DNA from: Acidimicrobiales bacterium
GTDB taxonomy: Bacteria; Actinomycetota; Acidimicrobiia; Acidimicrobiales; RAAP-2
Assembly: GCA_017883135.1 (NCBI GenBank)
Contig: JADGOE010000016.1
Span: 1-45,695 of the forward strand
Reading direction: 5' to 3'
DNA: 45,695 nt
Part shown: piece after piece, positions 1 to 8,329 of the stretch
How the letters are laid out: each line of letters begins with the position of its first letter
Position numbering within the stretch: the stretch's first letter is position 1
Notes under the pieces: model-generated
Database searches by the model: none
The model's input: only the letters and a program-made list of their open reading frames with translations
What the model was told of the DNA's origin: nothing
Position numbers and translations under genes: made by a program

Positions 1-64
1 CTCGCTTGCCCGGTACTGCGCCCGGGTCTCGGCGGCCACCGCGGGGACCTCTGATGCCTGAAGT

Positions 65-454
65 GTGTTCTCTCCCGAACTTCGGGGTCAGGACACTAGG
101 GCGTATCGGTCTGCACGACCAGCCATACGTCGCTTGCGCCGGCGCCACCAGGCGAAGACCTTGTCCCCGAGCGAGGACTCGAAGAACCGACTGCAGGTCC
201 GCGGCAGAGGTCGGGTCCACTGCGCAGGCGACGGCGGCGTCTTCGCCTACGGTGACGCACCGTTCGGTGGTTCGATGGTCGGCCACGACCTCGATGGCCC
301 CGCGGTCGCCATCGTGCCCACTGCCGACGGCCAGGGCTACTGGCTCGATGCCACCGACGGAGGGGTGTTCGCCTTCGGCGGCGCGCCGTTCCTCGGCTCG
401 CTCCCCTCCATCGGAGTGACGCCGAACCTCCCGGTCGGGGCGATCACGTTCTGA
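65..454 (+). pseudogene. Fragment with secreted GGVFAFG-type repeats
   Basis: The C-terminal 80 or so residues contain two copies of a repeat of the form GGVFA(Y/F)G-APF-GS, separated by a stretch ending GYWLDATD. Such repeats are frequent in large secreted or cell-wall proteins of Acidimicrobiia, often attached to hydrolase domains. The frame opens only after a stop at 59-61 and begins with GTG at 65. The first 50 residues are basic, Arg-rich and unlike the family, with no signal peptide. I read this as the 3' end of a decayed or rearranged longer gene. A real short protein, or a frame break within an upstream gene outside the window, cannot be excluded. Confidence 0.4.
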
Positions 455-456
455 TC

Positions 457-477
457 CGAACCGCCCGTTCCGGTTCG
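457..477. terminator. Hairpin between convergent genes
   Basis: A perfect 7-bp stem, CGAACCG/CGGTTCG, with a 7-nt loop lies 2 nt after the stop of the repeat fragment and about 40 nt past the stop of the convergent Rrf2 gene. It has no T tract, which is usual for hairpin terminators in GC-rich actinobacteria. It could act in both directions. Confidence 0.45.
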
Positions 478-518
478 AATCGGACGAATACACCCGACCG
501 GACATCGGGTGAGGTGGT

Positions 519-968
519 TCAGCCCGCTCCCCGGCGGAGCGCCGGCATCTTGCCCTGGGCGCGTGCCACCATGTCAGCCAGATTGAACGATTCGAGGTGG
601 GTCCGCATGTGCTCGCCCACGTCTGCCCATACCGTGAGGAGGACACACTGGCCCTCGTGGTCGCAGGCGCCGTTCTCGTGGGGGAGGCCGAAATCGCCCG
701 CCACGATGGGACCGTCGACGGCCGAGACGATCTGGGACAGTGTGATCTCGTCGGGGGAGCGGGCCAGTACGTAGCCACCCCCGACCCCGCGCTTGGAGCG
801 AACCAGGCCCGCGCCCTTCAGCGCCAGAAGGATCTGCTCGAGGTAAGGCTGGGGAAGGCCGGTGCGCTCGGCAATGTCCCGTACCGCGGTGGGACCGTCC
901 TTGTCCGTATGGAGCGCAAGGGACAGCAGGGCCCGGCTGGCGTAGTCACCACGGGTCGAAACCTTCAC
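519..968 (-). CDS. Rrf2-family transcriptional regulator
   Basis: A 149-residue protein with the full Rrf2 winged-helix pattern: MKVSTRGDYA at the start, a helix-turn-helix around residues 28-60, and the wing GVGGGYVLAR at 61-70. The family includes IscR, NsrR and CymR, which sense Fe-S clusters, nitric oxide or cysteine status. IscR binds its cluster with three cysteines and a histidine. Here only two cysteines, C102 and C108, match the second and third positions of that set; the first is missing, and position 111, where IscR has His107, is leucine. It may bind a cluster differently or sense something else. The GTG start at 968 has TAGCAT 6 bp upstream, which suggests a leaderless transcript. 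No obvious target gene is adjacent, so its regulon is unknown. Confidence 0.9.
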   Translation of the reverse strand: MKVSTRGDYASRALLSLALHTDKDGPTAVRDIAERTGLPQPYLEQILLALKGAGLVRSKRGVGGGYVLARSPDEITLSQIVSAVDGPIVAGDFGLPHENGACDHEGQCVLLTVWADVGEHMRTHLESFNLADMVARAQGKMPALRRGAG

Positions 969-980
969 GTGCTCATGCTA
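969..980 (-). promoter_or_regulatory. -10 box of the Rrf2 gene, leaderless type
   Basis: On the minus strand TAGCAT is followed by 6 nt and then the GTG start at 968. This places the predicted transcription start at or next to the start codon. No Shine-Dalgarno sequence is present. No clear -35 box is seen. Confidence 0.5.
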
Positions 981-1026
981 TTGCCTGCGCTCGGATCGTT
1001 GAGCTGACGCTGCCGAGCAATGGCGA

Positions 1027-1051
1027 GGGTGTCCCCGCCGGCGCGACACCC
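1027..1051 (-). terminator. Hairpin after the hypothetical gene at 1060-1734
   Basis: A perfect 7-bp stem, GGGTGTC/GACACCC, with an 11-nt GC-rich loop begins 8 nt past the stop codon of the minus-strand gene. It lacks a T tract. It separates this gene from the Rrf2 gene downstream on the same strand. Confidence 0.5.
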
Positions 1052-1059
1052 GTCGGCGG

Positions 1060-1734
1060 TCAGCGCCCACCCAGTTTTCCGCCCGCCAGGTCCTCGGCCA
1101 TCGCCCAGCCGAAGGTGACCAGCCGACCGCCCGACTGGAGCTCGATACTCTCGAAGAAGGTGACCATTGCTTCGGCGGGCTGGGCCTTGGGGCTGGCGAA
1201 ATCGAATCCTCCGGACTCGTTGCCGTCGCCGGCGACGATGAAGGTCCGGTCGTCGATGCGGCTGTCCGCCCCGAATCGCTTGGCGAGGCGCCGGCCCCAG
1301 GCCCGCTCCTCACCGGTGGCCTTGTGGTCGGGTCCCGGGACGACGTCCGTCAGTCCGGCGAAGGCCCGGAATCCCTCGGGTCCGAGCAGTCGGGTACCGA
1401 CCAGCACGTCCTCGTCCGGGAAGGCAAGCAATGCCCGTCGGTACTTGTCGCCCATCATGGACCGCAAGACGGTATCGGCCCGGGACGTGCGGTCCACCGT
1501 GGCCAATCCGATCAGCAGCGATGGCGTGCCACCGATCCGCTCGAGGGTGGAGAAGGAGTAGCCTCGCAGTTTGGTCCCCTCGCGGGCACGGGTGACCAGC
1601 ACCCACTCTTCCCGCTGTTTCGAGAGGAAGCCGATATCGAATCGGGGCTCCCGCTCAGCGCACAGATCGGCCATCTCGGCCAACTCGGCGTCACTGATCG
1701 AAGTGCAATCCTTGGTCTCCACATGGATGGACAT
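1060..1734 (-). CDS. Conserved hypothetical protein, possibly GNAT-like
   Basis: A 224-residue soluble protein of unknown function. I chose the ATG at 1734, which begins MSIHVETKDC; the longer open frame upstream is Arg/Gly/Pro-rich and looks non-coding. A GAGGAG motif lies 13 nt before it, a long spacing. The first half (acidic N-terminal helix, then EEWVLVTRAREGTKLRGYSF) resembles the opening strands of a GNAT acetyltransferase fold, but I cannot point to a convincing acetyl-CoA motif. There is no signal peptide or membrane segment. It is flanked by hairpins on both sides and appears to be transcribed alone. Confidence 0.6.
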   Translation of the reverse strand: MSIHVETKDCTSISDAELAEMADLCAEREPRFDIGFLSKQREEWVLVTRAREGTKLRGYSFSTLERIGGTPSLLIGLATVDRTSRADTVLRSMMGDKYRRALLAFPDEDVLVGTRLLGPEGFRAFAGLTDVVPGPDHKATGEERAWGRRLAKRFGADSRIDDRTFIVAGDGNESGGFDFASPKAQPAEAMVTFFESIELQSGGRLVTFGWAMAEDLAGGKLGGR

Positions 1735-1951
1735 ATGCCGTTCCGTACTCCTCGGTCTTCCTGCGGCACCAACCGCCGGCCCGGGTCTGTCGTGGAACCC
1801 CCATCGACCGCCGAGCCGGTGGGGCCAGACGGATCTGTGAGCCTCCACGCCAGGAGCCGTCCAACGATTTTACGGGATTTGGAGCCTCCTGTCGTATCCG
1901 CCCCCCTCCACCGCCTCCGACAAGGGTGGAATCGGGGTCCGGGGACCACCC

Positions 1952-1977
1952 CCGAAGGAGCAAAACCGGCTCCTCGG
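1952..1977 (-). terminator. Probable dnaE terminator
   Basis: A 9-bp stem with one bulged base pairs CCG-AGGAGC with GCTCCT-CGG around an AAAACCG loop. It lies about 20 nt beyond the dnaE stop on the minus strand. A second short inverted repeat, GGTCC/GGACC, follows it near 1937-1947. Confidence 0.5.
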
Positions 1978-1997
1978 ACGGTCAATCGGAGGCAGGG

Positions 1998-4900
1998 TCA
2001 GCCTTGGATTGCGTTCGGACCCAACAGCACCCGGAGCTCCCCGACCAGGCCCCGGCGGCTGTCCACGTTGAACTCCGGCGGGAGGCGCAGCACCTTGCCT
2101 CCCACGTGCAGGAAGACCGGGGAGTCACCGGGGTGCTCGGCCAGGAGGTGCTTCAGGCCTTCCACGGTGCGGTCGGTGAGTGTGTTCAGCGGGAGGGTGA
2201 TCCGCAGATCGGCCGTGCCGTCCACGGCCAGCTCGGGACGTCGGACCTCCATGCACACCAGCTTCAGCCGGTCGTCCCGTAGGTCCACTCGGGTCTTCAG
2301 GACGACGATTGCGTCGTCGTCGAGCAGGGCACCGTACTCGGTCATCGTCTTCGGGAAGACGAATGTCTCGATGGACGCATTGAGATCCTCGAGTACGAAG
2401 GTGGCCATCAGATCGCCCTTCTTCGTGTACCGGCGGGTCAATTCGGTGACCACCCCTCCCACCAGGCGCATCTGGCCCTCGGTGGCAAAGCCCCCTGCCG
2501 ATCCGCCGATGGCCTCGGGGTCGACGTCGCGCAGTTCGGCCAAGGTGCAGTCGGTGAGCCGGCTCAAGGAGCCTTCGAGCCCCATCAGGGGGTGGTCGCT
2601 GATGTAGAGGCCGAGCATCTCCTTCTCGAAGGCAAGGCGTTGCGATTTGCCGAACTCGGTGTCGGGGATCGGCACCCGGGTGTCGGCAAACCCGGTGGCC
2701 TGCCCGTCCGTTTCGGGTTCGAGGGTGGCAAAGAGCGACACGACGCCGGCATCGTGCTCGCGGCGGCGCTCCAGAGTCCGGTCGACGATGTCCTCGAAGA
2801 CGAGGCACAGCCCCTGCCGGGGGTGGCCGAGGGAGTCGAACCCGCCGGCCTTGACCAGCGACTCGATGGTGCGCTTGTTGAGGACCTGCGGATCCACCCG
2901 TTGACAGAAGTCGTAGAAGTCGGCGTAGGGGCCGTTGCGTTCCCGTTCGGCCACGATGTGGGAGACGAGTCCTTCGCCGACGTTGCGCACCGCGGCAAGA
3001 CCGAAGGTGATGGCCCCGGGGCTGTCACCCTGTTCTCCGAGCGTCCCCAGTCCCCCGGAGAAGTCCGCTGCGAACTCCGACAGTGACCGGTTGACATCGG
3101 GCACCAGCACCTCGATGCCGAGGGAGCGGCACTCGCCGAGGTAGACCGCAGTCTTGTCCTTGTTGTCCTTGACCGAGGTGAGCAGGCTGGCCAGGTACTC
3201 GACCGGGTAGTGGGCCTTGAGCCAGGCGGTCTGGTAGGCGATGAACCCGTAGCCATAGGAGTGCGACTTGTTGAACGCGTAGTCGGCGAACGGTTCGATG
3301 ATGTCGAACAAGGAGGTGCCGAGCGGCTCGCCGTATCCCTGGGCGACGCAACCGGCCACGAACTTCTCCCGTTCGGCCTGGATCAGCGCGCGAATCTTCT
3401 TGCCGCACGCCTTTCGCAGGTTGTCGGCCTCGGCGAGGCTGTAGCCGGCGAACTTCTGTGCCACCCGCATGACCGACTCCTGATAGATCATGAGGCCGTA
3501 GGTACCGCTCAGGATCTCAGCGAGGTCAGGATGCAGGTAGGTGACCGCTTGCCGGCCGTTCTTGCGGTCTGCGTAGTCGCGATGCATGTTGTTGGCCATC
3601 GGGCCCGGTCGATAGAGAGCGACGAGAGCGGCTACGTCGTCGAAGGTGGTGGGGGCGAGCGAGCGCATCAGCGAGCGCATCGGCCCACCCTCGAGTTGGA
3701 ACACGCCCATCGAGTCGCCCTTGCGCAGCATGTCGAAGGTGGACGGATCGTCGAGCGGGATGCCGTCGATGTCCGGTCGGACACCTGTCGAGATCTCGAT
3801 CAGGTCGAGGGAGCGCTCGATGACCGACAGGTTCCGCAGCCCGAGGAAGTCCATCTTCAACAGTCCGAGATTCTCGACCCCGTGCATCTCGTACTGGGTC
3901 ACGATCGGGGCGTTGTCGGGATCGTTGCCGTCCGGCTTGCGCTGCACCGGGACGTACTCGGTCACGGGCTCGTCGGTGATCACGACCGCCGCGGCATGGA
4001 TGCCGTCCTGACGGCGCAGGCCCTCGAGGCCCTTGGCCACGTCGATGACCCGCTTGGCCTCGGGATCGGAGTCGTACATGGTGCGCAGCTCGCCGGCTGC
4101 GGCGAAGCCGTCCTCGAATCCCTCGGTGCGGGCCAGGCAGGCGGTCAACGGAGTGTCGCGGCCCATCAGGAGAGGAGGCATTGCCTTGGCGATCTTGTCA
4201 CCCACGATGTAGGGGTAGCCGAGCACACGGGCAGCGTCCCGCACCGCGGCGCGTGCCTTGATGGTGGAGAACGTGACGATCTGGGCGACGTGGTCCGATC
4301 CGTACCGCTCGGCGGCGTACTTGATCATGTCGCCCCGGTAGCGCTCGTCGAAATCCATGTCGATGTCGGGCATCTGGACGCGTCCCGGATTGAGGAACCG
4401 CTCGAAGAGCAGGTCGTACCGGATCGGATCGAGATCGACGATCTGGAGGCAGTAGGCCACGCAGCACCCGGCGGCCGAGCCCCGGCCCGGCCCCACCCTG
4501 ATCCGTTGGGAGCGGGCGAACCGGATGAGGTCCCAGACCACCAGGAAGTATGCGGAGAAGCCCATGTCGGCGATGACCCGGAGCTCATAGTCGAGACGGG
4601 TCAACACCTCGGGGGGGATGGGAAGGCCGTAGCGCTCCTTCGCCCCCTCGATGCTCAGGTGGCGGAGGTAGCCGGCCGCCCGCTCCTCGTAGGTCTCCCC
4701 GGTGAACTCCTCGGGTACGGGAAAGCGCGGCAGGCTCGGCCTGGCGAAGTCGATCTCCACCGAGGCCCGCTCGGCGATGAGCAACGTGTTGTCACAGGCC
4801 TCGGGAAGCTCGGCGAAGAGGTGGCGCATCTCCGCTGCCGACTTCAGGTAGTGCTCCTCTCCTTGGAACTTGAACCGTTTCGGGTCGTCGATGAGGGCAC

Positions 4901-5624
4901 CGGTCTGCACGCACAACAAGGCGTCATGGGCGACATGGTCCTCGCGGTGGGTGTAGTGGCTGTCGTTGGTGGCGAGCAGGGGAGCCCCGATTCGTCGGGC
5001 GATCTCGACCAGTGCCGGGTTGGTCTTGTGCTGCTCGGGCAGACCGTGGTCCTGCAATTCGACGAACAGGCTGTCCTTGCCGAAGATGTCCTGCAGCCGC
5101 GCGGCCAGCGCCTCTGCCTTGATCCGGTCGTCGGCCAGCAGGGCCTGGAGCACCACGCCGCCGAGGCAGCCGGTGGTGGCGATTAGCCCGGTGCTGTGCC
5201 GGGCCAGCAACTCCCAGTCGAGTCGAGGTTTGTAGTAGTAGCCCTCGAGGTAGGCGGCCGACGACAGCTTGAGAAGATTCCGGTACCCCTGATCGGACTC
5301 GGCCAGGAGCGTCAGGTGGTAGTAGAGCTTCTCGCCGCCGGCCACGTCGCCGCCGGTGTCGTCGACCTTCCCCCGGCGGACCGGTCGCTCGTGCCGCGAC
5401 TCGGCGGCCATGTAGGCCTCGGTGCCGATGATCGGGTTGATGCCCGCCTTCCGACAGGCGGCATAGAAGTCGAGGACGCCGTACATGTTCCCGTGGTCGG
5501 TGATCCCGAGGGCGGTCTGACCATCGGCCACGGCTGCGTCCACCAGGTCGTCCACCCGGGCAGCCCCGTCGAGCATGGAGAACTCGGTGTGAGTGTGTAG
5601 ATGTGTGAACGACCGTGTTGCCAC
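1998..5624 (-). CDS. dnaE: DNA polymerase III subunit alpha (DnaE1 type)
   Basis: The replicative polymerase catalytic subunit, 1208 residues, full length for the family. The N-terminal PHP domain opens with HLHTHTEFSMLDG (residues 8-20) and keeps further metal-binding motifs (GITDHGNMYG, TNDSHY), so it may be an active proofreading exonuclease as shown for mycobacterial DnaE1. The polymerase catalytic motif PDIDMDF lies at residues 419-425. A helix-hairpin-helix region and a C-terminal OB-fold (near MRLVGGVVTELTRRYTKKG) follow. The start is GTG at 5624, with GAGGAAGG about 10 nt upstream. It is preceded by bpa on the same strand, 148 bp away. That gap contains paired DnaA-box-like sites and a TATCGT -10 candidate, so dnaE probably has its own promoter. 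Confidence 0.98.
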   Translation of the reverse strand: MATRSFTHLHTHTEFSMLDGAARVDDLVDAAVADGQTALGITDHGNMYGVLDFYAACRKAGINPIIGTEAYMAAESRHERPVRRGKVDDTGGDVAGGEKLYYHLTLLAESDQGYRNLLKLSSAAYLEGYYYKPRLDWELLARHSTGLIATTGCLGGVVLQALLADDRIKAEALAARLQDIFGKDSLFVELQDHGLPEQHKTNPALVEIARRIGAPLLATNDSHYTHREDHVAHDALLCVQTGALIDDPKRFKFQGEEHYLKSAAEMRHLFAELPEACDNTLLIAERASVEIDFARPSLPRFPVPEEFTGETYEERAAGYLRHLSIEGAKERYGLPIPPEVLTRLDYELRVIADMGFSAYFLVVWDLIRFARSQRIRVGPGRGSAAGCCVAYCLQIVDLDPIRYDLLFERFLNPGRVQMPDIDMDFDERYRGDMIKYAAERYGSDHVAQIVTFSTIKARAAVRDAARVLGYPYIVGDKIAKAMPPLLMGRDTPLTACLARTEGFEDGFAAAGELRTMYDSDPEAKRVIDVAKGLEGLRRQDGIHAAAVVITDEPVTEYVPVQRKPDGNDPDNAPIVTQYEMHGVENLGLLKMDFLGLRNLSVIERSLDLIEISTGVRPDIDGIPLDDPSTFDMLRKGDSMGVFQLEGGPMRSLMRSLAPTTFDDVAALVALYRPGPMANNMHRDYADRKNGRQAVTYLHPDLAEILSGTYGLMIYQESVMRVAQKFAGYSLAEADNLRKACGKKIRALIQAEREKFVAGCVAQGYGEPLGTSLFDIIEPFADYAFNKSHSYGYGFIAYQTAWLKAHYPVEYLASLLTSVKDNKDKTAVYLGECRSLGIEVLVPDVNRSLSEFAADFSGGLGTLGEQGDSPGAITFGLAAVRNVGEGLVSHIVAERERNGPYADFYDFCQRVDPQVLNKRTIESLVKAGGFDSLGHPRQGLCLVFEDIVDRTLERRREHDAGVVSLFATLEPETDGQATGFADTRVPIPDTEFGKSQRLAFEKEMLGLYISDHPLMGLEGSLSRLTDCTLAELRDVDPEAIGGSAGGFATEGQMRLVGGVVTELTRRYTKKGDLMATFVLEDLNASIETFVFPKTMTEYGALLDDDAIVVLKTRVDLRDDRLKLVCMEVRRPELAVDGTADLRITLPLNTLTDRTVEGLKHLLAEHPGDSPVFLHVGGKVLRLPPEFNVDSRRGLVGELRVLLGPNAIQG

Positions 5625-5668
5625 CTGGTCGGCGCCTTCCTCGATGGTCTCGCCCCCACCGTGGCGGG

Positions 5669-5689
5669 TTTTCCACAGGGTGTGGACGA
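5669..5689. promoter_or_regulatory. Paired DnaA-box-like sites upstream of dnaE
   Basis: TTTTCCACA on the plus strand (5669-5677) and TCGTCCACA on the minus strand (5681-5689) face each other across 3 bp. Each is one mismatch from TTGTCCACA, the DnaA box of high-GC actinobacteria. They lie 45-65 bp before the dnaE start. A regulatory role is an inference. Confidence 0.4.
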
Positions 5690-5709
5690 GTTACAGCATT
5701 GTCATTCCG

Positions 5710-5715
5710 ACGATA
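5710..5715 (-). promoter_or_regulatory. Candidate -10 box for dnaE
   Basis: TATCGT on the minus strand, the same hexamer found before mihF. A start about 7 bp downstream would give a leader of roughly 80 nt containing both DnaA-box-like sites and the dnaE ribosome binding site. No clear -35 box is seen. Confidence 0.35.
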
Positions 5716-5772
5716 GCGCGACCCAACGCCGCCCGGGGAGGTGGAGTGGCGACCCCCGCTGCGTCCGTTCGA

Positions 5773-6336
5773 TCAGAGGTAGGTGCCCGGGCGACCGATG
5801 CTCGGATCGTCTCCGCTCGGCAGCGAACGCTGGCGCATCTCGTCCAGCTGGGCCCGGGCGGCGACCTGCTGGGCCACCAGCGTCGCCTGGATGCCGTGGA
5901 AGAGGCCTTCGAGCCAGCCGACCAGTTGGGCATGGGCGATCCGCAGCTCGGCATCCGACGGAGTCGGGGAATCGAAGGGTATGGAGACCCTGTCCAGCTC
6001 GGCGGCCAGGTCGGGCGACAGTCCGTCGGCCAGCTCCCGTATGGACTGCTCGTAGATCTCGCGGAGCCGCCCCCGGCTGGCCTCGTCGAGGGGAGCTTGG
6101 CGAACCTCGTCGAGCAGCTGCTTGACCATGGAGCCGATGCGGAGCAGTTTGGCCGGGCGCTCGATGGACTCACTCTGCTCGTCGCCCTCGTCCGTGGGCG
6201 GGCCGTCCGGCGGCTCAGGCGTTGCGGCAGTCGCACCTGGAGCCGACAGCAGGCCCGCCGGCTGGGCACCTTCGACGATTTCGGGTCGGAGCGCCGGGGC
6301 GTCGTCCGGGTCCGGGTCCGGCATCTGGTCCTTCAT
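5773..6336 (-). CDS. bpa: Bacterial proteasome activator Bpa (DUF2587)
   Basis: A 187-residue protein. The first 60 residues are acidic, Pro-rich and probably disordered; the rest is helical, from about SIERPAKLLRIGSMVKQLLDEVRQAPLDE to the end. It finishes in GTYL, matching the C-terminal GQYL tail with which mycobacterial Bpa docks into the 20S proteasome and opens its gate without ATP. The protein normally forms a dodecameric ring that feeds unfolded substrates to the proteasome. Its presence implies proteasome genes (prcA/prcB) elsewhere in the genome. The chosen ATG at 6336 forms a TGATG overlap with the stop of the phosphodiesterase gene, suggesting translational coupling; a TTG one codon earlier is possible. 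A GGAGGT motif lies 11 nt upstream. Confidence 0.9.
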   Translation of the reverse strand: MKDQMPDPDPDDAPALRPEIVEGAQPAGLLSAPGATAATPEPPDGPPTDEGDEQSESIERPAKLLRIGSMVKQLLDEVRQAPLDEASRGRLREIYEQSIRELADGLSPDLAAELDRVSIPFDSPTPSDAELRIAHAQLVGWLEGLFHGIQATLVAQQVAARAQLDEMRQRSLPSGDDPSIGRPGTYL

Positions 6337-7499
6337 CAAGGTCTCCCACCTCCGATTGCAACCAACGGAACGAGCATTTCGTCACTGGTCAGCGATCCGT
6401 GCCGGCACTGGAGGCGGCTCTCGCCGGTGTCGGCCGGGTCGACGAAGGCGATCGGCGTGAACGGGATGAGAGCCACGTCGCCCAGCCGGGGGAGCAGTCC
6501 GCCGTCAAGGGGTCCTCCGAACCAACCTTCATCGATCAGCCGGTCCCGCTCCATCACCCAGGTCGTGTCCCCGTACCGGTCGGTGAGCGCCTGGTGGAGG
6601 TCGTCCGACGCGCCGGGCCGGGCGTGGAGCCACCGGAATCGACCTTCGCCGGACAGGAACCGGACCCCCGACATGATCTCGCGCCCCAGCAGCTCTACTG
6701 CCGGTCCGACCTCGATCTGACCATGGTCGGCGGTCACCAACAGCACGGCGCCGGGTGGCAGCTCGGCCGCCAGGTCCTCCACCAGTCGATCGACGGCCCG
6801 GAGCTCGGCGTCGTAGAGCTCGCCCAGCCCGTTCGCGTGGGCCACTTTGTCGATCCCGTCGTAGTAGGCGTAAACGAGCGCCTCGCCCTCGCGCAGAAGC
6901 CGGCCGACCGACACCGGAAGCGAGGACGGCACCTTGTAGCCGTGCAGTGGCGAGTTCCCCAGATGGGCAGCGGTGAACCCGGTGCCGCCGAACTCGTCCT
7001 TCGACACCACCGGTACCGTGCCGGGCGCGCCCTCGAACGGGGGGAACGGCTGGAGTCGCCGTGCGGGGTGCGTACGGCGGGCGTCGCGAGCCGGTCCGCT
7101 CCCGATGGTCCAGCGCAGCACATTGAGGACCTCGTCGCCGGCGGCCATGCGATACCCCATGATCCCGTGCTCGCTGGGCGGTCGCCCGGTGGTGATCGAG
7201 GTCAGGGCCGTGGCGGTGGTGGTCGGTGCCACCGACGTGATGGAACGGTCGATTCCCTCTGCTGCGGACAGTGTGGGAGCCACGGCGGACCGGGCGCGGA
7301 GCTGCTCCCATCCGAGGCCGTCCACCACCAGCAGCACCACCTGGTGGGCATGGCGAACGGACACGGGGAGCCAGTCGGGCTCCGGTGCGTCCGGACCGAG
7401 CTGACCGAGCAGTGCGGGGACGATGTTTGCGACACAGGCGGCCCCATAGTCCGGCAGGACCGGTCCGGTCTGCGGCGGGACGGCGTCAGCGTCGGGCAT
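6336..7499 (-). CDS. Type I phosphodiesterase / alkaline phosphatase family protein
   Basis: A 387-residue metal-dependent phosphohydrolase of the nucleotide pyrophosphatase/alkaline phosphatase superfamily. Metal and catalytic residues are visible in order: Asp60 in VVDGLG, the nucleophile threonine in PTTTATAL (92-99), Asp217 and His221 in DGIDKVAH, Asp258-His259 in TADHG, and a late histidine in LQCRHG. No signal peptide is seen, so it is probably cytoplasmic. The substrate is unknown. I prefer the ATG at 7499 because TACAGT lies 8 bp before it, a leaderless arrangement; an ATG at 7505 is also in frame. The gene overlaps bpa by one base (TGATG). This pairing may be conserved in related bacteria, but the functional link is unclear. 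Confidence 0.88.
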   Translation of the reverse strand: MPDADAVPPQTGPVLPDYGAACVANIVPALLGQLGPDAPEPDWLPVSVRHAHQVVLLVVDGLGWEQLRARSAVAPTLSAAEGIDRSITSVAPTTTATALTSITTGRPPSEHGIMGYRMAAGDEVLNVLRWTIGSGPARDARRTHPARRLQPFPPFEGAPGTVPVVSKDEFGGTGFTAAHLGNSPLHGYKVPSSLPVSVGRLLREGEALVYAYYDGIDKVAHANGLGELYDAELRAVDRLVEDLAAELPPGAVLLVTADHGQIEVGPAVELLGREIMSGVRFLSGEGRFRWLHARPGASDDLHQALTDRYGDTTWVMERDRLIDEGWFGGPLDGGLLPRLGDVALIPFTPIAFVDPADTGESRLQCRHGSLTSDEMLVPLVAIGGGRP

Positions 7500-7507
7500 C
7501 GTCATCG

Positions 7508-7513
7508 ACTGTA
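7508..7513 (-). promoter_or_regulatory. -10 box for the phosphodiesterase-bpa pair
   Basis: TACAGT on the minus strand ends 8 bp before the ATG at 7499, so the transcript is predicted to begin at or near the start codon. No Shine-Dalgarno motif is present. Confidence 0.5.
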
Positions 7514-7606
7514 GGCGACGCACCGCCGGTGCTCGTACCCAGGTCCCGCCGTATGGGGCCCCTGATCGCACCACCCGCCCCCGCACCTGGACGGGGTCCG
7601 CTCGTC

Positions 7607-8329
7607 TCAACTACGTGGCAGGAGGGCCCGAACCGTCTTGTAGCAGTGTCCGTCCCGTGGCGTGGTCACCACGGCCACCACGTAGTGGGGCTTGAATCCC
7701 AGGGCGGAAGCCAGGTCTTTGCCCTGCAGCCGGTCGCGACGGGCCACGTCGAGGGCGCGTTCCGCCCGAGGGTCCTCGACGGGCAGCCAGTTGTCGCTGC
7801 GGCCCCAGCCGAAACGGACCCACACCGTTCGGTCTCCGACCCGTCGGAAGAGGACCGGACCCTTGGAGGGAACCAACAGCGCGAGCGAAGGTCGGAAGCC
7901 CCGGAACTCCCAGTAGGGGGCTGAGGTTCCCGGAAACCCGAGCACATGCTCTTCGACCGGGGCCGCCAACTGGTGCAAGAGATGCCGGACCCGTCGTCCG
8001 TGGAGCGTCCCGCGGTGCCGGGGCAGTCCGCTTGCCGTCACCGCTTCGGGTTGGGCCAGATCGTCACGCTCGGGCTCCTCGGCAAGTTGGGTCTCGACGA
8101 CGTCGAACGGCACCAGGTCCGGACCGTGGTCCGCCGGCCAGGTCACTCTCACTCGAACCAGCGCACCCGACGCCAGATCCACACCGGTGGTGTCCTCGGG
8201 GTGGCAGGCCAGCACGAGCATGGTCAGCGAGGTACCCCCGCCCACCTCGATCCGGGCCCGATGCTTGACGGAGCGGGCGACGTCACGGGCCGTGCCACTT
8301 CGAGGCGTGCGGGCCGATGCCTTGCTCAT
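7607..8329 (-). CDS. Conserved hypothetical protein coupled to the YyaL-like gene
   Basis: A 240-residue protein I do not recognise. It begins MSKASARTPRSG at 8329, where the ATG overlaps the stop of the upstream gene in an ATGA, so the two are almost certainly co-translated. There is no signal peptide or membrane segment. The sequence is rich in Arg and beta-strand-like segments, with a conserved-looking core around HVLGFPGTSAPYWEFRGF and a tail ending HCYKTVRALLPRS. It may be a partner or regulator of the YyaL-like protein, but the evidence is position only. Confidence 0.65.
   Translation of the reverse strand: MSKASARTPRSGTARDVARSVKHRARIEVGGGTSLTMLVLACHPEDTTGVDLASGALVRVRVTWPADHGPDLVPFDVVETQLAEEPERDDLAQPEAVTASGLPRHRGTLHGRRVRHLLHQLAAPVEEHVLGFPGTSAPYWEFRGFRPSLALLVPSKGPVLFRRVGDRTVWVRFGWGRSDNWLPVEDPRAERALDVARRDRLQGKDLASALGFKPHYVVAVVTTPRDGHCYKTVRALLPRS

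Noticed and set aside
466-485. A GGTTCGAATC stretch that resembles a tRNA T-loop.
   Set aside because: The flanking 5-bp stem does not pair and no acceptor, D or anticodon arm can be placed around it.
3210-5186. A long open frame antisense to dnaE.
   Set aside because: It mirrors the codon positions of dnaE in GC-rich DNA and has no family motifs.
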